From NCBI GenBank assembly GCA_035295665.1, contig DATGIQ010000136.1, forward strand, positions 1 to 5,688: a stretch of DNA of 5,688 bases, written 5' to 3'. This stretch comes from DATGIQ01 sp035295665. GTDB lineage: Bacteria; Planctomycetota; Planctomycetia; Gemmatales; Gemmataceae. Position numbers and translations under genes: made by a program. Of this stretch, positions 1 through 5,200 are shown piece after piece (position 1 is the stretch's first letter; the number at the start of each line of letters is the position of its first letter). Under the pieces are notes generated by a model. That model did no database searches. It saw nothing but the letters and a program-made list of their open reading frames with translations, and was not told the DNA's origin.

Positions 1-166
1 CCTTGAGCGCCGTCCGTTTGCGATTATGGAAGACGAACACCGCACCGGTGAAAGGATCTTGCTGAAGTGTTTCCTGGCAGAGCCGCGCCAGGCCATCGAT
101 GCCGCGGCGAAAATCGGCCGGCTCGACCGCCACCAGGATCTTCATTTGCGGCGTGATCTGCAGCAT
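1..166 (-). CDS. tnpB: IS66 accessory protein TnpB, N-terminal part
   Basis: This is the first 55 codons of the second gene of an IS66 element; the rest runs out of the window at position 1. The start reads MLQITPQMKILVAVEP, followed by ADFRRGIDGLA and, near residues 40-55, FTGAVFVFHNRKRTALK, the highly characteristic TnpB (IS66 Orf2) N-terminus. TnpB is required for transposition of IS66 elements, but its biochemical role is not established. The ATG shares its A with the TGA stop of tnpA (TGATG), so translation is probably coupled to tnpA. I chose this start because of the overlap and the exact family match. Confidence 0.93.
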   Translation of the reverse strand, partial: MLQITPQMKILVAVEPADFRRGIDGLARLCQETLQQDPFTGAVFVFHNRKRTALK

Positions 167-558
167 CAGCGGGCGCTCCAGAAGCTGCGCGCCAGAACCT
201 CGACGTCGGCCGCGTCATAGCCCACCAGTTGCACGCGCCTGGTGGCCCCGGTCCTGTTGTCCAGTTCGAACAGACACTGCTTGCCGACCACGAGCGGCGC
301 AGGCAACTCGACGAACGCAGGACCGCTCGACGGCGGTTGGCGGGTGGCCGCCTCGGCCCGTTTCTTCAGGCCATAGTAATCGAGCCCGAGCACCGTAGCG
401 GTGCGACTGACGCCATGGGCGCTTACCAAGCGGACGGCCAGCGCCCAAAGCGGCTGCGGAATCCGGCTACCCGCCTTCCGCCGCCCCCGCCAAGCCTGAA
501 ACCGACTCCGCCCCCGCACCAAGTCCTTTGGCAACTCCCCACGTTCACTTGCAGTCAT
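166..558 (-). CDS. tnpA: IS66 accessory protein TnpA
   Basis: A 130-residue protein of the IS66 Orf1/TnpA type, needed together with TnpB and TnpC for transposition. Residues about 34-70 (PLWALAVRLVSAHGVSRTA, then LGLDYYGLKKR) look like the helix-turn-helix region of this family, so it probably binds DNA at the element's ends; that function is inference. Residues about 80-130 form the usual C-terminal strand-rich part (FVELPAPL, then CLFELDNRTGATRRVQLVG). The start is supported by a strong GGAGGA ribosome binding site 5 nt upstream. The stop overlaps the tnpB start by one base. No frameshift is visible, so this part of the IS looks intact. Confidence 0.88.
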   Translation of the reverse strand: MTASERGELPKDLVRGRSRFQAWRGRRKAGSRIPQPLWALAVRLVSAHGVSRTATVLGLDYYGLKKRAEAATRQPPSSGPAFVELPAPLVVGKQCLFELDNRTGATRRVQLVGYDAADVEVLARSFWSAR

Positions 559-562
559 CGCA

Positions 563-581
563 GTCCTCCAAAAACGAGGAC
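563..581 (-). promoter_or_regulatory. Hairpin overlapping the tnpA ribosome binding site
   Basis: A perfect 6-bp inverted repeat, GTCCTC at one arm and GAGGAC at the other with a 7-nt CAAAAAC/GTTTTTG loop, sits just upstream of tnpA. The arm nearer the gene contains most of the GGAGGA Shine-Dalgarno (564-569). If folded in the mRNA it would partly mask the ribosome binding site. Translational masking is a known way for insertion sequences to limit transposition; its use here is inferred from position only. Confidence 0.45.
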
Positions 582-596
582 CGCCACTCTAACAAA

Positions 597-842
597 TCAG
601 CCAGGATGATTCATGCAGCCTTGCCGGAAGGACACGAATAACAGGAAGCCCAACATCACCACGGGCAAGGAGATCTTCACGGTCTCCCCCAAGAGGACCA
701 TGGTTCCGAAGGAAATATCCCGGATCAGAACGCCGGGAGCCGGCCATACGGCCGCGATAGCATAGGAGCCGAGCACGAACCAGAGGAAGTTCTCATGTAT
801 AACGTGCGAAAGGAAAATGACCGAGTTCTTGTGCCGCTCCAT
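597..842 (-). pseudogene. Truncated membrane transporter, N-terminal stump
   Basis: The ATG at 842 follows an AAAGGTGG ribosome binding site and opens a frame of 81 residues. Two hydrophobic segments are visible, at residues about 17-36 (FLWFVLGSYAIAAVWPAPG) and 56-75 (KISLPVVMLGFLLF). The spacing and the WPAPG and ISLPVVMLGFLLF motifs resemble the N-terminus of bile acid:sodium symporter-like (SBF/ACR3-type) transporters, which usually run to 300 residues or more with about ten helices. Here the frame leaves the hydrophobic pattern after residue 69 (VSFRQGCMNHPG) and stops inside the IS66 end. The gene is therefore most likely interrupted by the insertion, with the remainder beyond the IS, outside the window. 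The family call is moderate; truncation is the more secure statement. A GTG at 902 in the same frame is a weaker alternative start. Confidence 0.5.
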
Positions 843-927
843 GACACCCACCTTTCCGGTACGATATCGCCTGTAGGACAAGGCAAAGCATAGCCCGCTC
901 ACTCACACGGGAAAGATGAACGAAGCA

Positions 928-941
928 TTAATACCTATTAA
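928..941. promoter_or_regulatory. AT-rich perfect palindrome, possible operator/promoter
   Basis: TTAATA-CC-TATTAA is a perfect 6+6 inverted repeat in the most AT-rich patch of an otherwise GC-rich region. It lies about 86-100 nt upstream of the truncated transporter start (minus strand), a plausible place for its promoter or repressor site; TATTAA on the minus strand could serve as a -10 element. No convincing -35 hexamer is present at 16-18 nt. The regulator, if any, cannot be named. Confidence 0.3.
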
Positions 942-1009
942 GATCCAAACGAAACTGCCACCACCTTCGCGAGCAGGGCTTGCGCAACATCCAAGCAGCC
1001 CAAGCAGTG

Positions 1010-1029
1010 TCGAGCCACCGCACGCTCGA
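1010..1029. other. Inverted repeat downstream of the tRNA array
   Basis: TCGAGC and GCTCGA arms of 6 bp enclose an 8-nt loop, about 30 nt beyond the 3' end of tRNA-Gly in the direction of transcription. It could be an end structure or processing signal for the tRNA transcript. It is not followed by a T run on the minus strand, so I do not call it an intrinsic terminator. A short direct repeat (CAAGCAG twice, 992-1007) follows it. The surrounding 843-1060 shows no convincing gene. Confidence 0.25.
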
Positions 1030-1060
1030 GAGGAGCCAGTTTTCCTACAGGGCAAATGAG

Positions 1061-1131
1061 AGCACCCAGCGGGAGTCGAACCCGCACCGCCTGCATGGCA
1101 AGCAGGCACGCTGCCGTTACATCATGGGTGC
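1061..1131 (-). tRNA. tRNA-Gly(GCC)
   Basis: Full 71-nt cloverleaf. The acceptor GCACCCA pairs with TGGGTGC and the discriminator is U73, as is usual for bacterial tRNA-Gly. The D-stem is ATGT/GCGT with loop AACGGCA containing GG. The anticodon stem CCTGC/GCAGG is perfect, with loop TTGCCAT giving anticodon GCC. The T-arm GCGGG/CCCGC is perfect with loop TTCGACT. CCA is not encoded. This is the last tRNA of the array in the direction of transcription, 5 nt from its neighbour. It is among the best-preserved members. Confidence 0.93.
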
Positions 1132-1136
1132 AGAAA

Positions 1137-1209
1137 TGGGACCCGCGGGACTCGAACCCTCACCGACCTGGTTAAGAGCCAGGCATGCTGCCACTAACAC
1201 CTGGATCCC
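1137..1209 (-). tRNA. tRNA-Lys(CUU), with unusual positions 8 and 14
   Basis: A 73-nt cloverleaf: acceptor GGGATCC/GGGTCCC (one U-G pair), discriminator A, D-stem GTGT/GCAT, loop TAGTGGCA, anticodon stem CCTGG/CCAGG, loop CTCTTAA giving anticodon CUU, and T-loop TTCGAGT. Two departures are visible. Position 8 is A rather than the near-invariant U while position 14 is U rather than A, so the tertiary pair appears swapped. The T-stem GAGGG/CCCGC has one A-G mismatch. CCA is not encoded. Probably still foldable, but less canonical than a housekeeping tRNA. Confidence 0.88.
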
Positions 1210-1217
1210 CGCCGCAA

Positions 1218-1413
1218 TAGGCCCGGAGGGAATTGAATCCTCATCGAACTCTTCTACATCGTCCGGTTGGTTGTGTCGGTTTCGCGGTGGTGCGCAGAAC
1301 CGCGCGGGGCGCATCCGCACGCGGTTCTGCCAGCCGCCGCTCAACAAAAACGGACACATGCAGCGGGACTGGGTATGAGAAGGAGCCAGCTCTGGCCATT
1401 GAGCTACGGGCCG
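1218..1413 (-). tRNA. tRNA-Arg (probably UCU) interrupted by a ~124-nt insertion
   Basis: The 5' half (1413-1378) gives acceptor CGGCCCG, TA, D-stem GCTC/GAGC with loop AATGGCCA, then anticodon-stem strand GGCTC and CTTCT. The 3' half (1253-1218) gives AA, GAGTT, variable loop CGAT, T-arm GAGGA-TTCAATT-CCCTC, acceptor CGGGCCT and discriminator A. Joined, they form a 72-nt cloverleaf with loop CTTCTAA, the usual tRNA-Arg(UCU) loop. About 124 nt separate the halves. The exact junction can slide: ending the first exon one base earlier gives CTTCGAA (anticodon UCG, also Arg), and ending it two bases later gives CTTCTCA (still UCU). Flaws are a C1-U72 mismatch and an A53-C61 mismatch in place of the invariant G53-C61. 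CCA is not encoded. It may be an intron-bearing gene or a broken one; sequence alone does not decide. Confidence 0.75.
1254..1377 (-). other. Structured insertion in the anticodon loop (candidate intron)
   Basis: A 124-nt segment lies between anticodon position 36 and position 37 of the Arg tRNA. Its ends continue the anticodon stem: TTCT/AGAA then CAT/ATG, each step separated by a single bulged base. Inside are a stem of 1372-1362 with 1341-1330 (11 bp, one bulged C), a perfect 11-bp hairpin GCAGAACCGCG (1330-1320 with 1304-1294; G1330 can be used by only one of these two stems) and a pseudoknot-type helix of 1358-1348 with 1282-1272 (10 of 11 paired). There is no reading frame of note and no group I core motif. 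The insert begins after a U and ends in G in the favoured phase. It could be an undescribed RNA intron, a small mobile element or a neutral insertion. Confidence 0.5.
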
Positions 1414-1422
1414 GGTTGCCAT

Positions 1423-1494
1423 TGGGGCCGGAGGGATTCGAACCCCCACCCTACCGCTTAAAAGGCGGATACGCTGCCGTTACGCCACGGCCCC
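1423..1494 (-). tRNA. tRNA-Lys(UUU)
   Basis: A 72-nt cloverleaf with perfect acceptor GGGGCCG/CGGCCCC and discriminator A. U8 is present, the D-stem is GCGT/GCGT with loop AACGGCA, and the anticodon stem TCCGC/GCGGT has only its outermost pair mismatched. The loop CTTTTAA gives anticodon UUU, and the T-arm GGGGG/CCCTC carries loop TTCGAAT. CCA is not encoded. It lies 9 nt upstream of the interrupted Arg tRNA. With the Lys(CUU) gene, both lysine anticodons are present in one short array. A well-preserved member. Confidence 0.93.
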
Positions 1495-1598
1495 GAAGGT
1501 CGAGTCGGGCGGATCGGTTTTAACGGATAGCGTCGGACCATGATCTTTCTTCCCGCGATGGCTCGAACACAGCTCGAAGCGCGTGCCCCAAAGGGCAA

Positions 1599-1670
1599 TA
1601 GTCCGGGGCGGAATTGCACCAGCCACCGGCGATGTATCAGATCGCCATGCTTCTCTTACACCACCGGACC
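1599..1670 (-). tRNA. tRNA-Ile(GAU), degenerate D- and T-loops
   Basis: A 72-nt cloverleaf: acceptor GGTCCGG/CCGGACT with a G1-U72 wobble, discriminator A, perfect anticodon stem GCGAT/ATCGC, and loop CTGATAC giving anticodon GAU. The D-loop AAGAGAA lacks the conserved GG at 18-19, and the T-loop TGCAATT has G in place of U55. These are the partners that normally join the two loops at the tRNA elbow, so both sides are lost together. The T-stem GCTGG/CCGCC also has a C-C mismatch. CCA is not encoded. It may be a decayed gene or a specialised tRNA. Confidence 0.82.
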
Positions 1671-1676
1671 CGCGAA

Positions 1677-1749
1677 TGGCCCGTGAGGGAATCGAACCCT
1701 CCCCTCCGGCTTGAAAGACCGGTATCCTCGGCCGATAGACGAACGGGCC
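1677..1749 (-). tRNA. tRNA-Glu(UUC)
   Basis: A 73-nt cloverleaf with perfect acceptor GGCCCGT/ACGGGCC and discriminator A. The D-stem is GTCT/GGAT with loop ATCGGCCGA, the anticodon stem CCGGT/GCCGG carries loop CTTTCAA (anticodon UUC), and the T-arm GAGGG/CCCTC is perfect with loop TTCGATT. CCA is not encoded. It sits 7 nt after tRNA-Phe and 6 nt before tRNA-Ile. One of the best-preserved members, probably functional. Confidence 0.94.
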
Positions 1750-1756
1750 AGGCAAG

Positions 1757-1828
1757 TGGGCCGGGAGGCGCTCGAATCCTCGTCTGCGGTTCTTCAGACC
1801 GCTGCTACTCCATCTCAGCTACCAGCCC
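1757..1828 (-). tRNA. tRNA-Phe(GAA)
   Basis: A 72-nt cloverleaf: acceptor GGGCTGG/CCGGCCC (one U-G pair), discriminator A, D-stem GCTG/TAGC with loop AGATGGAG, perfect anticodon stem GCGGT/ACCGC, and loop CTGAAGA giving anticodon GAA. The T-arm GAGGA-TTCGAGC-GCCTC has A53-G61 in place of the invariant G53-C61 pair. CCA is not encoded. It is the first tRNA of the array in transcription order, and its 5' end lies only 3 nt after the T run of a strong terminator-like hairpin. Confidence 0.9.
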
Positions 1829-1831
1829 AAC

Positions 1832-1864
1832 AAAAAAGCCAGGCATCCCGTCATGACGCCTGGC
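1832..1864 (-). terminator. Intrinsic terminator immediately upstream of the tRNA array
   Basis: On the minus strand a perfect 7-bp stem, GCCAGGC with GCCTGGC (1858-1864 and 1838-1844), encloses a 13-nt loop and is followed directly by six Ts (1837-1832). This is a textbook rho-independent terminator. It lies 32 nt after the stop codon of the small basic ORF and 3 nt before the 5' end of tRNA-Phe. Part of the stem and loop also forms a self-complementary CGTCATGACG (1849-1858). It may simply end the small gene, or act as an attenuator for the tRNAs. Confidence 0.75.
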
Positions 1865-1896
1865 CTCGAAAACCACCTCCACCGAATCGTCTGGCG

Positions 1897-1998
1897 TCAC
1901 AAGTGCAACGGAACCGCAATCCGGGCTTTCCCCGGTCGTCGGGCAGGGCGCTTCCCGGCTCGCTGTTCCATACCCAAACTCGCTTTCCGACGCGCCAT
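1897..1998 (-). CDS. Small, very basic protein of unknown function (33 aa)
   Basis: A 33-codon frame begins MARRKASLGMEQR and ends in VPLHL. It carries about seven Arg and three Lys against a single Glu, so it would be strongly positively charged and could bind nucleic acid; I do not recognise a family. The start at 1998 is chosen because an AAAAAGGGG Shine-Dalgarno lies 7 nt upstream. An in-frame ATG two codons earlier (2004) is too close to it. A TACAAT -10-like element about 52 nt upstream and an intrinsic terminator 32 nt downstream bracket it as one transcription unit. It may be a real small protein gene or a leader peptide for the adjacent tRNA array. Chance ORFs of this size are common in GC-rich DNA, so the case rests on the flanking signals. 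Confidence 0.4.
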   Translation of the reverse strand: MARRKASLGMEQRAGKRPARRPGKARIAVPLHL

Positions 1999-2049
1999 TG
2001 TCATTCCCCTTTTTACCTGGAACCCGGCGAAGGCGACCGCCGCCGCACT

Positions 2050-2079
2050 ATTGTAGACGCAGCAACGGCACTGACGGTT
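2050..2079 (-). promoter_or_regulatory. Candidate promoter for the small ORF (and perhaps the tRNA array)
   Basis: On the minus strand TACAAT (2055-2050) matches the sigma-70 -10 consensus at five of six positions. Upstream, at 17-18 nt, only a poor -35 (ACCGTC or AACCGT) is seen. Transcription would begin near 2043 and run through the small ORF to the terminator. It is the best -10 I see on the minus strand between the dehydrogenase gene and the tRNAs. Confidence 0.3.
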
Positions 2080-2148
2080 CACATTTGCACGGAAGTTTTT
2101 GAATCGTCGGTGCCATTTCGGAGTCGCGGTCGGGGCCGGCATTTGAAG

Positions 2149-2178
2149 TTGGGCCGCCCAATGGGGCGCTGCTATGAT
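2149..2178 (+). promoter_or_regulatory. Candidate promoter of the FAD/Fe-S dehydrogenase gene
   Basis: TTGGGC (2149-2154) and TATGAT (2173-2178) are spaced 18 nt apart; the -10 matches TATAAT at five of six positions and the -35 at three. Between them is a CGCCC-AATG-GGGCG hairpin that could be an operator. GCTG and CAGC arms flank the -10. Transcription would start near 2185, leaving a leader of about 40 nt before the ATG at 2227. Confidence 0.4.
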
Positions 2179-2226
2179 CAGCATCAGAACACAAGCATCA
2201 CCCTTGACCAGACGAGGTGGCACGGC

Positions 2227-5200
2227 ATGACCGACTTCACCCAGCTCCAGCGCGATACCTTGATGCACCATTTGCGCCGGCAGATTCGGGGTGAAGTGCG
2301 TATCGATCCCACTTCACGAAAGCTCTACAGCACCGACGCCAGTATTTACCAAATCGAGCCGTTGGGCGTGGTGATTCCCAAAACGGTGGAAGACATCGTC
2401 GCCACGGTGCAGATTGCCGCCGAGATGCACGTGTCCATCACGGCGCGCGGCGGCGGCACCAGTCTTTCCGGCCAATCGATCGGCCCAGGAATCGTCCTCG
2501 ATTGCAGCAAATATCTCAACCGCATCCTCGAGATCGACCCGGTTCAGCGCGTGGTGCGGGTGCAGCCAGGCGTGATCCTGGATCAATTGAACCGGGCGCT
2601 CGCTCCGCACGGTTTACTCTTCGGACCCGATGTGGCGACTGCCAGCCGTGCCAACCTGGGCGGCATGATCGGCAACAATTCTGCCGGGTCGCGGTCCATC
2701 GTCTACGGCAAGACCGTCGACCATGTGCGCCGGCTGGATGTGATCTTGTCGGACGGTGCGCAAACCAGCTTCGGTCCGGTCAGCCCAGCCGAATGGGATC
2801 GGCGTGCGTCCGCCCGTTCACTCGAAGGCAACATCTATCGCCTGGTGCGCCGGATTGTACAGGAGAATGCGGAAGAAATTGGCCGGCGGTTCCCACCCTT
2901 GCTGCGGCGCGTGAGCGGCTACAACCTCGATGCCTTGCGCGCGGCCTTCTCCCAGGCCGACGATCCGCGGCTGGCTTCCACCATGCCGCGGTCTCCCAAC
3001 GGGGCAACCACGAGGTCAGCGGATGGCACACGGCCACTCGACATGATACCGCTGCTCACCGGCAGCGAAGGTACGTTGGCCATCCTTACCGAGGCGGAAC
3101 TGGGGCTGCTGCCCAGGCCGAAGGCGCGGGGGCTCCTTGTCCCTCATTTCGCCTCTTTGGGAGCGGCCATGGACGCCTTGGCTGCATGTCTGGAATTCCG
3201 TCCCTCGGCCGTCGAAGTCCTTGATCAATTGCTCCTGGATCTTGCCCGCGGCAATCTTGCCCTGAAAGACCGGATGGCAGCCGTGCAAGGCCGGCCGGCC
3301 GCCGTCCTGATGGTCGAGTTCAGCAGCGATGATCCCGTGGAGGTGGCCGACCGTGTCGACCGCCTGGAGCGCCGTCTGCGCCAGGCCAATGGCGTGGCCG
3401 CCCAGGTCCGGGCGCTCGATCCGACCCTGCGCGATTCGCTCTGGGCCTTGCGGACAGCCTCGATGCCGTTGCTCTATGGCCTCCGCGGAGACCGCAAACC
3501 GGTGACATTCGTGGAAGACACGGCCGTCACCCCGGCCCGGCTGCCGGAGTTTGTCGCCCGTTTTCGGGAGCTGCTGCACCGGCACGGCACGGATGGCGCC
3601 TTTTATGGCCATGCGAGTGTCGGCTGCTTGCATATTCGGCCGCTGTTGAATCTGAAAGATCCGGAGGATGTGGCGCGGATGCGGCGGATCACGGAGGAAG
3701 TCACCGACCTGGTCCTGGAGTTCGACGGAGCACTCAGTGGCGAACACGGCGATGGCTTGGTGCGCAGTGAATGGAATCGCAAAATGTACGGCCCGGCGAT
3801 TTACGAGGCGTTTTGTGCCGTCAAACGCGCCTTTGATCCGGAAAATCGGTTCAATCCGGGCAAGGTCGTCGCCGCACCATCCATGACCGACAACCTCCGA
3901 TATGCGCCGGGCTATGCGCCCGCGGAGCCAGCCACGCTCTTCGACTACAGCCGGCAAGACGGGTTGGTGCGTTCCATCGAGTTGTGTAATGGTTCGGGCG
4001 TGTGTCGCAAATTGCAGGGCGGCACTATGTGCCCTTCGTTCCGGGCCACGCAGGATGAGAAGGACAGCACCCGCGGCCGAGCTAACGCGCTACGGCTCGC
4101 ACTGGCTGGAGAGCGGCCCATTCAAGATTTGCGAAGCCGATGGCTTTACGAGGTGCTCGACCTCTGTTTGATGTGCAAAGCGTGCAAGGCGGAATGCCCC
4201 AGCAACGTGGATATGGCCAAGCTGAAAGCGGAGTTCTTGGCATCGTACTATCAGGGTCGGCTTCGGCCGCTCGGCCATCTTCTCATGGCGCGGATGGATC
4301 GCCTCAACCGGCTGGGAGCTGCAGCGGCTCCGCTGGTCAACTGGCTCCAGGGACGCCGTTCGGTACGTTGGCTGTTGGAAAAGGTTGCCGGCATCGACCG
4401 CCGGCGCAGTCTCCCGCCGCTGCATGGTGATCACTTCCGGCGTTGGTTCGAGCGGCACACCCCGGCCCCTTCCGCCGGACGCCACGGCAGCGTGTTGCTG
4501 CTCGATGATTGCTTCACGACCTTCAATGAGCCGGAGATCGGCCGGGCCGCTGTGCGCGTTCTGGAACAGGCAGGCTACGCGGTCCAATTGGCTGGCTTGA
4601 CATGTTGTTGCCGGCCCATGGTCAGCAAGGGTTTCTTGAGCCCGGCACGGGCACTCATTCAGGAGCAGCTCCCAGGGCTGCTGCGGCGTCAGGCCAACGG
4701 TGTTCCGCTCTTGGGCCTGGAACCAAGCTGTTTGTTGACCCTGGCCGACGAGTGGCCCGAGCTGCTCCCGGGGGCAGAGACACAGCGCGTGGCGGCCACC
4801 GTAGACCTGGCGGACAATTGGTTGGCCGATCAAGTCCGGATGGGCCGCTGCGACTTGAAGCTGAAGGAGAAGCCGCAGAAATGCCTCCTGCATGGCCATT
4901 GCCATCAGAAAGCCCTTCGCGGCACCAAGGGAACCGCGGCCCTGTTGAGCCTCGTGCCGGGATTGAAGGTTGTTGTTTTGGACGCGGGCTGTTGCGGCAT
5001 GGCGGGATCGTTCGGCTTCGAAAAGGCACACTACGATATTAGCGTTTCCATCGCCCAGCTAGCGCTGCTGCCGGCGTTGCATGCGGAGCCGGAGGCGCTG
5101 GTCGTGGCACCGGGAACTTCGTGTCGGCACCAGATCAAGGATTTGGCCGGCCGTCGGGCTCTGCATCCCCTGGAGGTTGTGGAAATGTGCCTGGACGATC

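Larger units (their letters stand above)
1..635 (-). mobile_element. IS66-family insertion sequence, one end (partial)
   Basis: The segment carries tnpA followed by tnpB of an IS66-type element reading leftward; the transposase gene tnpC expected next lies beyond position 1. The outer boundary is inferred, not seen. The neighbouring transporter reading frame looks native until about position 636 and then continues into residues that do not fit a membrane protein, so the junction should lie between about 590 and 640. I could not identify a canonical IS66 terminal repeat (these usually begin GTAA), and the other end is absent, so neither the inverted repeats nor the 8-bp target duplication typical of the family can be checked. 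Confidence 0.7.

Noticed and set aside
24..218. Minus-strand frame next to the IS end ending in GVRLP
   Set aside because: It is the +1 shadow of TnpB; the true TnpB frame starts at 166 and matches the family residue by residue.
1340..1346. Integron attC-like core (GCTCAAC matches RYYYAAC)
   Set aside because: No matching GTTRRRY partner at a suitable distance on the same strand; a single 7-mer match is expected by chance.
1272..1371. HDV-like ribozyme within the insert
   Set aside because: The order of helices (A, B, A', hairpin, B') and a CGAA before B' recall the HDV topology. However, only 6 nt separate B and A', leaving no room for the essential P3 hairpin, and the junction before B' is too long.
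1254..1377. Group I self-splicing intron
   Set aside because: Too short, and I find no P7-type core (no AGAGACUA-like or AUAGUCC-like element) and no internal guide sequence pairing with the 5' exon other than the exon-flanking helix itself.
1254..1413. tRNA-Leu(UAG) reading of the interrupted tRNA (loop CTTAGAA)
   Set aside because: Possible by sliding the junction, but the variable loop is only 4 nt, whereas tRNA-Leu needs a long variable arm.
1711..2226. In-frame upstream extension of the dehydrogenase (172 extra codons)
   Set aside because: It would translate antisense through tRNA-Glu, tRNA-Phe and the terminator. The ATG at 2227 has a good ribosome binding site and gives the normal family length.
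1897..2271. A 124-codon minus-strand ORF starting at 2271
   Set aside because: The upstream part has no ribosome binding site and overlaps the dehydrogenase start and promoter; only the last 33 codons have supporting signals.
3016..3957. Long open frame on the minus strand inside the dehydrogenase gene
   Set aside because: It is antisense to a coding region with clear domain motifs. Its product has no recognisable fold, and such frames are common in GC-rich genes.
4090..5031. Second long minus-strand frame inside the dehydrogenase gene
   Set aside because: Shadow of the Fe-S/CCG domain region; the plus strand there encodes the conserved cysteine motifs.
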